Shown here: in pieces, positions 16,594 to 25,056 of the stretch
Layout of the letters: each line of letters begins with the position of its first letter
Numbering within the stretch: position 1 is the first letter of the stretch
NCBI GenBank assembly: GCA_027315365.1
Contig: DAHUYF010000131.1
Coordinates: forward strand, 25,795 to 89,794
Length of the DNA stretch: 64,000 nt
Source: Rhodospirillales bacterium
GTDB lineage: Bacteria > Pseudomonadota > Alphaproteobacteria > ATCC43930 > CGMCC-115725
Direction of reading: 5' to 3'
Notes under the pieces: generated by a model
Databases searched by the model: none
Told to the model about the DNA's origin: nothing
The model's input: the letters and a program-made list of their open reading frames with translations, nothing else
Program-made: the position numbers and the translations under genes

Positions 16594-17958
16594 TCACTTG
16601 CCTTTGATCGCATCGAGGGCCGCGGCTACCGCCTGGTGCTGGTCGCTATCGGGCGGCAACAGCGCCAGCAGCCGCTTCCAATAGAGGCTCGCTTGGGCGA
16701 AATTACGCTGCTGCGTCGCGGCCAGGCCGAGATACCACAGTGCCGCCGGCTGCTTCGGATCGAGCTGGTCGACGCGCTGCAGCAGCCGCACTGCCCGCTC
16801 GGGCAGCGGCGTCTCGATCTTCCGGTCGGGCAGCAGCGCCTCGGCCGCGGCGAGCAGGATGGTCGCATCCTGCGGCTTCAGCTTGGCCGCGTGCTCGAAA
16901 GCGTCGGCGGCCTTGTCGCGCTCGCCCAGCACACCATAGGCGCGGCCGAGGCGCAGCCAGCCTTCGACATCGCCGGGATTGGCCTGCAGTTCGCCGGCCA
17001 GCCGTTCGACCATGCCGCGGATCATCTGCTGGCGAGCTTCGGGCGTCATCCCGGCGGCGTCCGCCATCTGTGCCGCGCTCGGCCCCGAAGCCGGGGGTGC
17101 CAGGGCCGGCGCCGCGATTCCGGCCTCGCGCGCGCTTTCCACGATCCGCGCCTGCAGCTCGGCGCGCAGCGGCGAGTCCGCCGGCTGCTCCGCCGCGAGC
17201 CTCTGCCAGGCGGTGATCGCCGCCGTCGCATGGCCGGCCTGCGCCTCGCCCAGCGCAAGGTAATAGCGCGCCTCGGCATTGCCGGGGTCCTTGGCGATCG
17301 CCGTGTCGAGGGCGCGCTGCGCATCGGGCGTGACGATGCCGTCCGCCGCCATCACCAGCATCTCGCCATAGCTCGCGGCCACGTCCGGGCGATCCTGCGT
17401 CAGCCGCAGCGCCTGTTGATAGGCCGCGTCGCTCTTCTGCCACAGGCCCAGCGCCGCGTCGCTGCGCGCCAGCAGCAGCCATTCATCGGCGTTGCCGGGA
17501 TCGGATTTGAGCCGCTGCTCCAACGCGGCGACGGTCTTCGCGAGATCGCCGTGGTCGCCTTCCGCCCTCCGCGCCCGTTCTTGCTCGCGCGCGGCGTAAG
17601 GCTGGTCGGGCACGCCGGGCGCGCCCAGGCCGAGATAGATCAGTGCCGCCGCCGCCGGCAGCGTCAGCGCCAGCATCAGCGCGAGAACCGGGCTGCCGAC
17701 ACCGCGGTCGGGCGGGGGCGTGTCCGGCGCATCGGCAGCGAGCAGCCGGCGCTCGATCTCCAGCCGCGCGGCCGCGGCCTCGCGGGCATCGATCAGCCCG
17801 CGCGCCGCGTCGCGCTCGAGCTCGCTCAGCTGGTCGCGGTAGACGGCGCGGTCGAAGACCGCGCGCTCGACTGCCGGGCGCGCCGCCTTCATCAGCGGTA
17901 GCACCACCGTTGCCACCACCACCAGGCACATGAGCGCCAGCGCGGCTGCCAGCAGCAT
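16594..17958 (-). CDS. ccmI: Cytochrome c maturation TPR protein CcmI (CycH)
   Basis: The 454-residue protein is the last gene of the ccm operon. It has an N-terminal TM (MLLAAALALMCLVVVATVVLPLM), a cytoplasmic-loop leucine-zipper-like segment (YRDQLSELERDAARGLIDAREA) and a second TM (about 94-114, VLALMLALTLPAAAALIYLGLG). A periplasmic domain with several TPRs follows. CcmI binds the C-terminus of apocytochrome c and delivers it to the CcmF/CcmH heme-ligation complex. The ATG overlaps the stop of ccmH (TGATG). Longer upstream starts in this frame are shadows of ccmH. Confidence 0.92.
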   Translation of the reverse strand: MLLAAALALMCLVVVATVVLPLMKAARPAVERAVFDRAVYRDQLSELERDAARGLIDAREAAAARLEIERRLLAADAPDTPPPDRGVGSPVLALMLALTLPAAAALIYLGLGAPGVPDQPYAAREQERARRAEGDHGDLAKTVAALEQRLKSDPGNADEWLLLARSDAALGLWQKSDAAYQQALRLTQDRPDVAASYGEMLVMAADGIVTPDAQRALDTAIAKDPGNAEARYYLALGEAQAGHATAAITAWQRLAAEQPADSPLRAELQARIVESAREAGIAAPALAPPASGPSAAQMADAAGMTPEARQQMIRGMVERLAGELQANPGDVEGWLRLGRAYGVLGERDKAADAFEHAAKLKPQDATILLAAAEALLPDRKIETPLPERAVRLLQRVDQLDPKQPAALWYLGLAATQQRNFAQASLYWKRLLALLPPDSDQHQAVAAALDAIKGK

Positions 17959-18419
17959 CACGTTCCCTCGTCGAGGAGTCGCGCCAGGCGCCGTCGTTCC
18001 TCGGCACTGAGCGGCGCCGGCGGCGCGGACGTGTCGCGGCGCCGCAGCCGCAGCGCGATGGCGATCGCCGCCAGCGCCAGCAGCGCCGGCGGCCCGAACC
18101 ACAGTGCATAGGTGGCGGGCTCGACCGGCGGCTTCAACAGCACGAACTGGCCGTAACGCGCGACGATATAGGCGATCGCCTGCCGGTCGCTGTCGCCGGC
18201 CTTGAGCCGCTCGCGCAGCAGCACGCGCAAATCATGCGCGAGATCGGCGCCGCTGTCGTCGATCGACTCATTCTGGCAGACGAGGCAGCGCAGCTCCTTG
18301 CCGATGGCGCGCGCGCGCGCTTCGAGCGCGGGATCGGCGAGCCGCTCGCCGGGTTCGACCGCCCGAGCGATGCCCCCGGCCAGCAGCAGGAGCAGCACCG
18401 CTGCCGCCAAGCGCCTCAT
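17958..18419 (-). CDS. ccmH: Cytochrome c maturation thiol-oxidoreductase CcmH (CycL)
   Basis: The 153-residue protein has a signal/TM segment at 1-20 and the redox motif LRCLVCQNESI with Cys45 and Cys48. It also has ALRLRRRD-type basic residues after a C-terminal TM (about 106-124). CcmH reduces the haem-binding CXXCH of apocytochrome c in the periplasm and works with CcmF and CcmI. It is the short CcmH form, as expected where CcmI is separate. It overlaps ccmG at its start (ATGA) and ccmI at its end. Confidence 0.95.
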   Translation of the reverse strand: MRRLAAAVLLLLLAGGIARAVEPGERLADPALEARARAIGKELRCLVCQNESIDDSGADLAHDLRVLLRERLKAGDSDRQAIAYIVARYGQFVLLKPPVEPATYALWFGPPALLALAAIAIALRLRRRDTSAPPAPLSAEERRRLARLLDEGT

Positions 18420-18952
18420 GACGCGCCCAGCGCCTTCACGCGCGGCAACAGCTCCCGCTCCAGCGTCTCGGCGGTGAGCGGCCCGACATAGCGGAAGCGG
18501 ATGTGCCCGGCCTGGTCGATGATGTAGGTCTCGGGTACGCCGTAGACGCCGAAATCGATGCCGGTGCGGCCGCTCTCGTCGACACCGATGCGGCGATAGG
18601 GATCGCCGAGCTGAGCGAGATAGCGCTGGGCGTCCGCCGGCTTGTCCTTGTAGGCGATGCCATAGAGCGGCACATGCTCCTGCTCGGCCAGCCGCAGCAG
18701 CAGCGGCTCCTCGGCGCGGCACGGCACGCACCACGAGGCAAAGAAATTCACCACCGCCACCTGACCCTTGAGTGACGCGAGGCTCAGTCCCGGCGTACCG
18801 TCCAACCCGGCGAGCGCGAAATCGGGCGCCGGCTTGTCGATGAGCGCCGACGGCAGCAGCGACGGGTCGCGCCCGGGACGCAGCGCCACCGCGAAATACC
18901 CGGCCAGCACCAGGAAGAGCGCGACCGGGAGCAGATAGAGCGCGCGCTTCAT
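18416..18952 (-). CDS. ccmG: Thiol:disulfide interchange protein CcmG/DsbE
   Basis: The 178-residue membrane-anchored thioredoxin-like protein has a TM helix at about 5-24 (YLLPVALFLVLAGYFAVAL) and the active site WCVPC (Cys75, Cys78) in NFFASWCVPCRAEEP. The CcmG-specific acidic segment is YGIAYKDKPADAQRYLAQLGDPYRR with the cis-Pro loop GVPETYIID. It keeps the CcmH/apocytochrome thiols reduced. The ATG was chosen at the first residue of the anchor. Its 3' end overlaps ccmH by four bases, and 54 bases separate it from ccmF upstream. Confidence 0.94.
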   Translation of the reverse strand: MKRALYLLPVALFLVLAGYFAVALRPGRDPSLLPSALIDKPAPDFALAGLDGTPGLSLASLKGQVAVVNFFASWCVPCRAEEPLLLRLAEQEHVPLYGIAYKDKPADAQRYLAQLGDPYRRIGVDESGRTGIDFGVYGVPETYIIDQAGHIRFRYVGPLTAETLERELLPRVKALGAS

Positions 18953-19006
18953 GATGCGAAGGCGCGTCCGCTGCACCACGGCAGACGATCGTCGCCGTTC
19001 ATGCCG

Positions 19007-20986
19007 TCACTCCGCCGGCCGCGCGCCGCGCGGCGCCCGGGCGCGGGCGGCGACGCCGATGCGCCAGCGGCGATCGCTGAGGCTGACGAGCCCGCCCGCT
19101 GCCATGGCCACCGCGCCGATCCAGATCCACGGCACCAGCGGCTTCCAGTAGGCGCGCACCGTCCAGCCGCCCTTGCCGTCGCTGTCGCCCAGCGCGACGT
19201 AGAGATCGGCGAGCAGGTTGGTGTGGATCGCGGTCATCGCCGTCGCCATCTGCTGCAGCGGGAAGAAGCGCTTTTCGGGATGCATGACGGTGACGGTCTC
19301 GCCGCCCCGGGTCACGGTGATGCTGGCGCGATCGGCGGTGAAGTCGGCGCCCGGGAGCTTGGTCATGCCGTCGAGATGCAGCACGTAGCCGGCGATGGCG
19401 AGCGTGCCGCCCGGCGCCACCACCTCGATGCGCTCCTGCTGCCAGGCCGAGGCGGCGATGCCGGCAACCGTGATCGCGAGGCCCATATGCGCGAGCGTCA
19501 TGCCGTGCGCCGCCCGCGGCAGGCTCCGCGCGCGCCGCCAGCTCTCCCGCCAGGGCGCCCGCAGCAGCCGGATGCGCTCGGCCCATTCCACGGCTGCGGC
19601 CAGCAGCACCCAGGCGGCAAGGCCCAATCCCAGCACCGCCAGCACCGGGCCGCCGCCGGTGACGTAGAAGCCGATCAGCACCGCCGCCACCGTGCCCGCC
19701 AGCGCCAGCCACAACCGCTGCAGCGCCGCGGCGAGATCGCCGCGCTTCCAGGCCAGCAGCGGTCCGATCGCAACCGCGATCAGTACCGGCACCATCAGCG
19801 GCACGAAGGTGCGGTTGAAGAACGGGAAACCCACTGACAGCTTGGGGCCGCCCACGGCGTCGGAGAACAGCGGGTAGAGCGTCCCGAGGAACACCGTGGC
19901 GCAGCCGGTGCACAGCAGCAGGTTGTTGAGCACGAGCGCGCCTTCACGCGAGATCGGCGCGAAGATGCCGCCGGATTTGAGCCGCGGCGCCCGCGCCGCA
20001 TAGAGCGCCAGCGAGCCGCCGATCGCCACCAGCAGCAGCAGCAGGATGAAGGTGCCGCGCGCGGGATCGACGGCGAAGGCATGCACCGAGGTCAGCACGC
20101 CCGAGCGCACCAGGAATGTCCCCACCAGCGACAGCGAGAAGGTGACGATGGCGAGCAGGATGGTCCAGCTCTTGAGTGCGTCGCGCTTCTCGACCACGAT
20201 CGCCGAATGCAGCAGCGCCGTGCCGACCAGCCAGGGCATGAAGGACGCGTTCTCCACCGGGTCCCAGAACCACCAGCCGCCCCAGCCCAGCGTGTAATAG
20301 GCCCACCAGCTGCCCATGGCGATGCCGACGGTGAGCGCGCACCAGGCCGCGAGCGTCCAGGGTCGTACCCAGCGCGCCCAGGCGGCGTCGACGCGGCCTT
20401 CGATCAGCGCCGCGACGGCGAAGGAGAAGGCGACGGAGAAGCCGACATACCCCAGATAGAGGAAGGGCGGGTGGAAGGCGAGGCCGGGATCCTGCAGCAC
20501 GGGGTTGAGGCCGCGCCCGTCGAGCGGCGCCGGTACCAGGCGATGGAACGGGTCGGAGGTCAACAGGATGAAGAGCAGGAAGCCGGTGCCGATCATGCCC
20601 TGCACGGCCAGCACGCGCGCGCGCAGCGTCGGTGGCAGATTGTCGCCGAACCAGGCCACCGCGGCGCCGAACAGCGACAGGATGAAGACCCAGAGCATCA
20701 TCGAGCCTTCATGATTGCCCCAGACGCCGGTGATCTTGTAGAGCAGCGGCTTGGTCGAGTGGCTGTTCTCGGCCACGTTGGCGACCGAGAAATCCGAGGT
20801 GACATAGGCATTGATCAGCGCCGCGAAGGCGAGGCTCACCAGCACGAACTGCGCCACCGCCGTGCTCTGCCCCAGCGTCATCCAGCCGGCCTTGCGCCGC
20901 GCCGCGCCGAGCAGCGGCACGCTCGCCTGCACCATCGCCAGCAGCAGCGCCAGGATCAGCGCGAAATGGCCGAGTTCGACGATCAT
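19007..20986 (-). CDS. ccmF: Cytochrome c haem lyase subunit CcmF
   Basis: The 659-residue polytopic membrane protein has the tryptophan-rich haem-handling motif GWGGWWFWDPVENASFMPW. GVWGNHEGSMMLWVFILSLFG follows the first TMs, and the conserved region KSWTILLAIVTFSLSLVGTFLVRSGV is present. CcmF takes haem from CcmE and ligates it to apocytochrome c in the periplasm. The length is normal. The start codon overlaps the stop of ccmE (ATGA). A much longer frame upstream is out-of-frame shadow of ccmE and ccmD and is rejected. Confidence 0.96.
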   Translation of the reverse strand: MIVELGHFALILALLLAMVQASVPLLGAARRKAGWMTLGQSTAVAQFVLVSLAFAALINAYVTSDFSVANVAENSHSTKPLLYKITGVWGNHEGSMMLWVFILSLFGAAVAWFGDNLPPTLRARVLAVQGMIGTGFLLFILLTSDPFHRLVPAPLDGRGLNPVLQDPGLAFHPPFLYLGYVGFSVAFSFAVAALIEGRVDAAWARWVRPWTLAAWCALTVGIAMGSWWAYYTLGWGGWWFWDPVENASFMPWLVGTALLHSAIVVEKRDALKSWTILLAIVTFSLSLVGTFLVRSGVLTSVHAFAVDPARGTFILLLLLVAIGGSLALYAARAPRLKSGGIFAPISREGALVLNNLLLCTGCATVFLGTLYPLFSDAVGGPKLSVGFPFFNRTFVPLMVPVLIAVAIGPLLAWKRGDLAAALQRLWLALAGTVAAVLIGFYVTGGGPVLAVLGLGLAAWVLLAAAVEWAERIRLLRAPWRESWRRARSLPRAAHGMTLAHMGLAITVAGIAASAWQQERIEVVAPGGTLAIAGYVLHLDGMTKLPGADFTADRASITVTRGGETVTVMHPEKRFFPLQQMATAMTAIHTNLLADLYVALGDSDGKGGWTVRAYWKPLVPWIWIGAVAMAAGGLVSLSDRRWRIGVAARARAPRGARPAE

Positions 20987-21459
20987 CGGGCGGTCTCCTG
21001 CGCCGGCCCGCCGGCAGCCCCCTCCTGCCAGTGGCCGGATTTCTTGAGCGCGTCCACCACCTCGCGCGGCATGTATTTCTCGTCGTGCTTGGCCAGCACC
21101 GTGTCGGCATCGAGCGCGCCGTCGGCGCCGAGCTTGCCCTCGACCACGACCCCCTGGCCCTCGCGGAAGAGATCGGGCAGCAGACCGGTATAGGTCACGG
21201 CTACCGCATTGTTGCCGTCGGTGACGCGAAAACGCACCGTCTTTCCGTCGGCCGAGCGCACCACGCTCGACTGCTGGACCAGGCCGCCGAGGCGCAGGCG
21301 GCGTCCGTCCGGACCCTTCTCGGTCTTGAGCTCGGAGGGGCTGATGAAGAAGGCGAGGCTGTCGTTCGAGCTCAGCGCCAGCAGGACCAGCGTCGTCGCC
21401 ACGGCGAGCATGCCGAGACCCAGCAGCACGGCGAACAGGCGGCGGCGCTTGCGCGTCAC
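20983..21459 (-). CDS. ccmE: Haem chaperone CcmE
   Basis: The 158-residue protein has one N-terminal TM (about 8-29) and an OB-fold periplasmic domain (SLAFFISPSEL, then RRLRLGGLVQQSSVVR, VTYTGLLPDLFREGQGVVVEG). The haem-binding motif is LAKHDEKYMP, with His125 that binds haem covalently and Tyr129. The start is a GTG that overlaps the ccmD stop (GTGA). CcmE receives haem from CcmC and passes it to CcmF. Confidence 0.96.
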   Translation of the reverse strand: MTRKRRRLFAVLLGLGMLAVATTLVLLALSSNDSLAFFISPSELKTEKGPDGRRLRLGGLVQQSSVVRSADGKTVRFRVTDGNNAVAVTYTGLLPDLFREGQGVVVEGKLGADGALDADTVLAKHDEKYMPREVVDALKKSGHWQEGAAGGPAQETAR

Positions 21460-21626
21460 GGCTCGTCCCGGCCTTGCAGCCGCTCCAGCTCGCGCCGATG
21501 GCGGCGATAGGAGCCGAGGCTCCAGGCGAGCAGCCCGCCGAGCACGATGAATGTGAGCGCATAGGCCGGCCAGACATAGGCGGCATAGCCGCCCATGGCG
21601 AGGAAGTGCATCGCCTCGCCCCTCAT
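21456..21626 (-). CDS. ccmD: Haem exporter small membrane protein CcmD
   Basis: This gene is easily missed, at 56 residues. The protein begins MRGEAMHFLAMGGYAAYVWPAYALTF, has one TM (about 14-36), then a basic cytoplasmic tail WSLGSYRRHRREL ending GRDEP. The MGGYAAYVWPAY block and RR-rich tail are the CcmD signature. CcmD helps release holo-CcmE from the CcmABC complex. The ATG overlaps the ccmC stop (ATGA), which favours it over the internal Met five codons later. Confidence 0.9.
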   Translation of the reverse strand: MRGEAMHFLAMGGYAAYVWPAYALTFIVLGGLLAWSLGSYRRHRRELERLQGRDEP

Positions 21627-22381
21627 GACGCCGCCGCCGGACGCCGCGCCGCGGCAAGCCGGTCGATCTCGGCCAGCCGCAGCGCGCGGATCTTCGCCGC
21701 CATCAGCGTGGTGCGCATGCGGATCATCAGCAGCGCGAAGAAGAACAGCATGAACCCCACCGCCATCACCAGCAGCGGCCACAGCATCGCGGCCGCGATG
21801 GTCGGGCCGCCGAGGCGGAAGACGCTCGCCGGCTGGTGCAGGGTGTGCCACCAATCGACCGAGAATTTGATGATCGGCAGGTTGACGATGCCGACCAGCG
21901 CCAGGATGGCGCCGGCGCGCGCGCCGCGCCCGGGATCGTCGAAGGCGTTCACCAGCGCGAGATATCCGAGATAGAGGAAGAACAGCACCAGCACCGAGGT
22001 CAGCCGCGCATCCCACACCCACCAGGTGCCCCACATCCGCTCGCCCCACAGCGAGCCCGTTACCAGGCAGAGCAAGGTGAAGCCGGCACCGAGCGGCGCC
22101 GCGCCTTGCGCCGCGATGTCGGCGAGCGGATGGCGCCAGATCAGCGCGACGGCGCTGGCCACCGCGATCAGCGCGTAGACGAAGCTCGCCATCCAGGCGG
22201 ACGGTACATGCACGAACATGATGCGCACGGCCTCGCCCTGCTGGTAGTCGGGCGGCGCGACGAACAGCGCGAGATAGAGCCCGATCGCGATGAGCGCCGC
22301 CGCCGCCGCGCTGCACCAGGGCAGCAGCGCCGCGGAAAGGCGCATGAAGCGGGCGGGATTGGCGAAGCGATGCAACGACAT
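21623..22381 (-). CDS. ccmC: Haem exporter protein CcmC
   Basis: The 252-residue protein has six predicted TM helices. The periplasmic tryptophan-rich motif is WGTWWVWDARLTS (near residue 122), with conserved haem-ligand His residues in its flanks (IMFVHVPSAW near 53 and VDWWHTLHQPAS near 179). CcmC presents haem to CcmE. The length is normal. It starts 15 bases after the ccmB stop and overlaps ccmD. Confidence 0.95.
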   Translation of the reverse strand: MSLHRFANPARFMRLSAALLPWCSAAAAALIAIGLYLALFVAPPDYQQGEAVRIMFVHVPSAWMASFVYALIAVASAVALIWRHPLADIAAQGAAPLGAGFTLLCLVTGSLWGERMWGTWWVWDARLTSVLVLFFLYLGYLALVNAFDDPGRGARAGAILALVGIVNLPIIKFSVDWWHTLHQPASVFRLGGPTIAAAMLWPLLVMAVGFMLFFFALLMIRMRTTLMAAKIRALRLAEIDRLAAARRPAAAS

Positions 22382-22396
22382 GCTCGGACGGTCCGG

Positions 22397-23062
22397 TCAC
22401 TCCAGCGCCTGACGCAGGGCGGCGGCGGCGGCAAGCGGGGAGAGCGGCAGCGCCCCAGCCAGCAGCGCGCCCAGCAGGAGCAGATGCGGTCGCGCCGCGA
22501 AGCCCCCGATGCTTGCCTCGATGGCGCCAACGCCGAAGATCAGCACCGGTATATAGAGCGGCAGCACCAGCAGCGACAAGAGCACGCCGCCGCGCCGCGC
22601 CCCCAGGCTCAGCGCCGCGCCCACCGCGCCGATCAGGCTGAGGGTCGGCGTTCCCAGCAGCAGGCCCGCGAGCAGCGCCGGGTATCCGGCCGCGTCGAGA
22701 TTGAGCAGCAGTCCCAGCAGCGGCGCCGCCACGATCAGCGGCAGGCCGGTGACCAGCCAATGCGCCAGGCACTTCGCCAGCACCTGCGCCTCCAGCGGCA
22801 GCGGCATCAGCGCCAGCGCTTCGAGGCTGCCGTCCTCCCAATCCGCCTGGAACAGGCGCTCCAGCGAGAGCAGCGCCGCGAGCAGCGCCGTTACCCACAG
22901 GATGCCGGCGGCAATGCGCTGCAGCAGCGCCGGCTCGGGCCCGACGCCGAAGGGAAAGAGGATGGTGGCGAGCACGAAGAACCCCACCACCATGGCGGCG
23001 TCGCCGCCCTGCCGCAGCGCCAGCCGCAGGTCCCGCTGCACCAGGAGGCGGAACGGGCTCAT
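22397..23062 (-). CDS. ccmB: Haem exporter ABC permease CcmB
   Basis: The 221-residue membrane protein has six predicted TM helices. It opens with FRLLVQRDLRLALRQGGDA and has the CcmB signature LSLERLFQADWEDGSLEALALMPLPLE. CcmB is the membrane subunit of the CcmAB ATPase that drives holo-CcmE release. Its ATG overlaps the ccmA stop (ATGA), and ccmC follows closely. Confidence 0.95.
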   Translation of the reverse strand: MSPFRLLVQRDLRLALRQGGDAAMVVGFFVLATILFPFGVGPEPALLQRIAAGILWVTALLAALLSLERLFQADWEDGSLEALALMPLPLEAQVLAKCLAHWLVTGLPLIVAAPLLGLLLNLDAAGYPALLAGLLLGTPTLSLIGAVGAALSLGARRGGVLLSLLVLPLYIPVLIFGVGAIEASIGGFAARPHLLLLGALLAGALPLSPLAAAAALRQALE

Positions 23063-23724
23063 GGCGTGAAATCGGCCAGCGAAAGATTGGTGGCCCCGGC
23101 CAGCGGCAGCGCCGCATGCGTCGACAGCGCGACCCGGCCCCCCTGGGCGCGATGCGCCGCGATCGCTTCCAGCAGATCGGCAAGTGCATCGCTGTCGAGC
23201 GCGGTGGTGGGCTCGTCCAGCAGCCACAGCGGCGCCGGGCTTGCCGCCAGCCGCGCCAGCGCCAGCCGGCGGCGCTGCCCGGCCGACAGCATCCGGCATG
23301 GCCAGTCCGCCAGCGTCTCCAGGCGGAAGCGCCCGAGCGCCGCCGCCACATCGCCGCCGCCGCGCATCCCGGCCCAGAAGGCGAGCGTCTCGGCGACGGT
23401 GAGTACCGGCTTCACCGCCTCCTGATGGCCGATGAAGTGCAGCCGGGCACGATGCGCCGCGGGATCATCGCCGACCGCGGCGCCGTCCCAGGCGAGCAGC
23501 CCCGCTTCCGGCCGGGCGAGTCCGGCCATCAGCCGCAGCAGGCTGGACTTGCCGCTGCCATTGGGCCCGGTCAGCAGCAGCGCCTCGCCCGGCGCCAGGA
23601 GGAAGGAGAGCCCGGCAAAGACCAGACGCTCGCCGCGGCGGCAGGCGAGGCCGGTTGCGGCGAAGCCGATGGCGGGAAGCGGGGGGGGCGGCGGGGCGGG
23701 CATGCGGGCGGCGGATGATGCCAT
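23059..23724 (-). CDS. ccmA: Haem exporter ABC ATPase CcmA
   Basis: The 221-residue ATPase has Walker A GPNGSGKSS (53-61), the signature LSAGQRRRLALARL, Walker B LWLLDEPTTALD and switch His in ALSTHAALP. It is the first gene of the minus-strand ccmABCDEFGHI operon. The N-terminus has a Pro run; an ATG seven codons downstream (MPAPPPPP) is an alternative start. The leader directly upstream contains a strong hairpin followed by a U-tract, suggesting control by attenuation. Confidence 0.95.
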   Translation of the reverse strand: MASSAARMPAPPPPPLPAIGFAATGLACRRGERLVFAGLSFLLAPGEALLLTGPNGSGKSSLLRLMAGLARPEAGLLAWDGAAVGDDPAAHRARLHFIGHQEAVKPVLTVAETLAFWAGMRGGGDVAAALGRFRLETLADWPCRMLSAGQRRRLALARLAASPAPLWLLDEPTTALDSDALADLLEAIAAHRAQGGRVALSTHAALPLAGATNLSLADFTP

Positions 23725-23745
23725 GGCGCCCCGGCCGCTTCCCGC

Positions 23746-23787
23746 AAAAAAGCGACGGCCCCGGCGGGGGGAGGAGGCCGGGGCCGT
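23746..23787 (-). terminator. Intrinsic terminator/attenuator-like hairpin before ccmA
   Basis: On the minus strand a perfect 10-bp GC-rich stem (ACGGCCCCGG / CCGGGGCCGT, 13-base loop) is followed after three bases by six T residues. It ends about 20 bases before the ccmA start, and no minus-strand gene lies between it and the divergent hemerythrin gene. It would therefore stop transcripts that begin upstream and head into the ccm operon, unless antitermination occurs. A very similar GGCCCCGG stem terminates rpoH/MFS at 59128. Confidence 0.6.
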
Positions 23788-23793
23788 CTATGA

Positions 23794-23814
23794 AGCGGTC
23801 GGGGGGGGACCGCT
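23794..23814. repeat. Second hairpin with poly-G loop in the ccm leader
   Basis: AGCGGTC and GACCGCT form a perfect 7-bp stem around a loop of seven G (seven C on the minus strand). It lies 7 bases beyond the terminator-like hairpin. Together they could form a two-hairpin leader RNA. The G-run (eight consecutive G on the plus strand) is also a possible slippage site. Confidence 0.5.
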
Positions 23815-24071
23815 CGCGAAGAGCGCGGACGAGCCGATATCGTCCCGCGCCCCGCTAATAGACCCGGGGAATGCGACCCGAATTCGATCGAATCATGGCG
23901 AAACCGTGATTTCTGGCCGGGCGCGCCGGCGGCGGACCGCCTCGACGTCGCATCTCCGCGCCGCGCGCGGCGACGATTCCAGGCCGGATCGGAAACCTTC
24001 GGATTTCGGCGAGCGTTACGACATCGCTGCGGCGCCGCGCACCCGCTGCGCCGTCAAGGGGAAACCGGGCA
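23815..24071. other. Non-coding divergent region between ccmA and the hemerythrin gene
   Basis: Together with the ccm leader this gives about 350 bases without a gene. Beyond the two hairpins listed separately I see a 12-bp palindrome ATTCGATCGAAT (23882-23893). The start of the hemerythrin gene is preceded by caaggggaaaccgggca. No convincing sigma-70 promoter or short conserved ORF stands out. Confidence 0.4.
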
Positions 24072-24533
24072 ATGACGATTCTGGACGACATCAAGGCCGA
24101 CCACGACGAGGCGAAAAGCCTGCTGAAGACCATTCTGGCGACCGAGGAGACCGCGGAGCGGGCCGCGCTCTTCAAGGAATTCCGGAAGAAGATGACGGCG
24201 CACAACCGCTCCGAGGAGAAGATCTTCTACCGCCGGCTGGAAGCGACCGAGGCGGGCAGACCCCGGGCGCTCGAAGCCGAGGTCGAGCATGAGGCCGCCG
24301 ACCGCCTGATCGACGACCTCTCGCGCATGCGCGGCAAGGATAGCGACAAGTGGACGGCGCGTTGCATCGTGCTGCGGGAGCTGCTGGAGCATCACATCGA
24401 GGAAGAGGAAAGCCAGGTCTTCGCGGCGGCGCGCAAGCTGTTCGACCGGCCGGCACTGGACAAGATGGGCGAGGCGTTCGCTGCGGAGAAGGCCAAGCAC
24501 GGCGTGCCGGCCGGCGCTACGGTCGACGAGTAG
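24072..24533 (+). CDS. Hemerythrin HHE-domain protein
   Basis: The 153-residue four-helix-bundle protein has the HHE-type diiron ligands: His11 in KADHDEAK, His44 and Glu48 in AHNRSEEK, His73 in VEHEAADRL, and His107/His108 with Glu112 in LLEHHIEEEE. Such proteins bind O2 or NO or act in oxidative and iron stress. There is no signal peptide, so it is cytoplasmic. It starts a plus-strand run with the SemiSWEET-like gene, glgX and DUF2252. Confidence 0.85.
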   Translation: MTILDDIKADHDEAKSLLKTILATEETAERAALFKEFRKKMTAHNRSEEKIFYRRLEATEAGRPRALEAEVEHEAADRLIDDLSRMRGKDSDKWTARCIVLRELLEHHIEEEESQVFAAARKLFDRPALDKMGEAFAAEKAKHGVPAGATVDE

Positions 24534-24581
24534 CGGACCGGTCCCTTTGGGCTCTCAAGCGCGGCGGCCTGGGGGCGGCGC

Positions 24582-24881
24582 ATGGCCACCGACCTGATCG
24601 GCTGGGCCGCGGCGGTCGCGCTGCTCGCGACGCTGGGGCGGCAGATCTATACGCAGTGGCGGTCCGGAATGTCCGCCGGCGTATCGAGATGGCTCTTCGC
24701 CGGGCAGCTCTCGGCGTCGACCGGCTTCGTGGTCTACAGCTGGCTGCGGGCCAGCTGGGTGTTCGACGCGACCAACGCGCTCATTCTCGTCACCGCCCTG
24801 TCGGGCCAGTGGATCTACTGGCGCAACGAGCGGGAGCGCCGAAGAACGCCGCCGCCAGGACGGTCTTCGGCGCGGCGCTGA
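24582..24881 (+). CDS. SemiSWEET/PQ-loop-like small membrane protein
   Basis: The 99-residue protein has three predicted TM helices: IGWAAAVALLATLGRQIY, WLFAGQLSASTGFVVYSWL and NALILVTALSGQWIYW. RQIYTQWRSGMSAGVSRWLF resembles the PQ-loop region with Gln. This fits bacterial SemiSWEET-type half transporters, which dimerise and move sugars. The C-terminal tail is Arg/Pro-rich. The substrate is not predictable, but proximity to glycogen debranching enzyme is suggestive. There are 175 bases of unassigned sequence before glgX. Confidence 0.65.
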   Translation: MATDLIGWAAAVALLATLGRQIYTQWRSGMSAGVSRWLFAGQLSASTGFVVYSWLRASWVFDATNALILVTALSGQWIYWRNERERRRTPPPGRSSARR

Positions 24882-25056
24882 GCCCGGCACGCAATCGGGC
24901 GCGCAACCACTTGCCGATGCGGAGCGTTTCCGCTGCCGAGAAGCGCTTCAGGATCCCGTCGGCACGCCCGAAAACCCGACCACTTCCGCCGCGGCGCCGG
25001 CGGGCGCGCCGGCGTGCGAGCCCGGGCATGGCGGCGGGCAATGCGGAGGAGAGCAG

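Noticed and set aside
19007..21586. Longer CcmF starting far upstream
   Set aside because: The extra part overlaps ccmE and ccmD out of frame. CcmF starts at the ATGA overlap with ccmE, giving the family's normal length.
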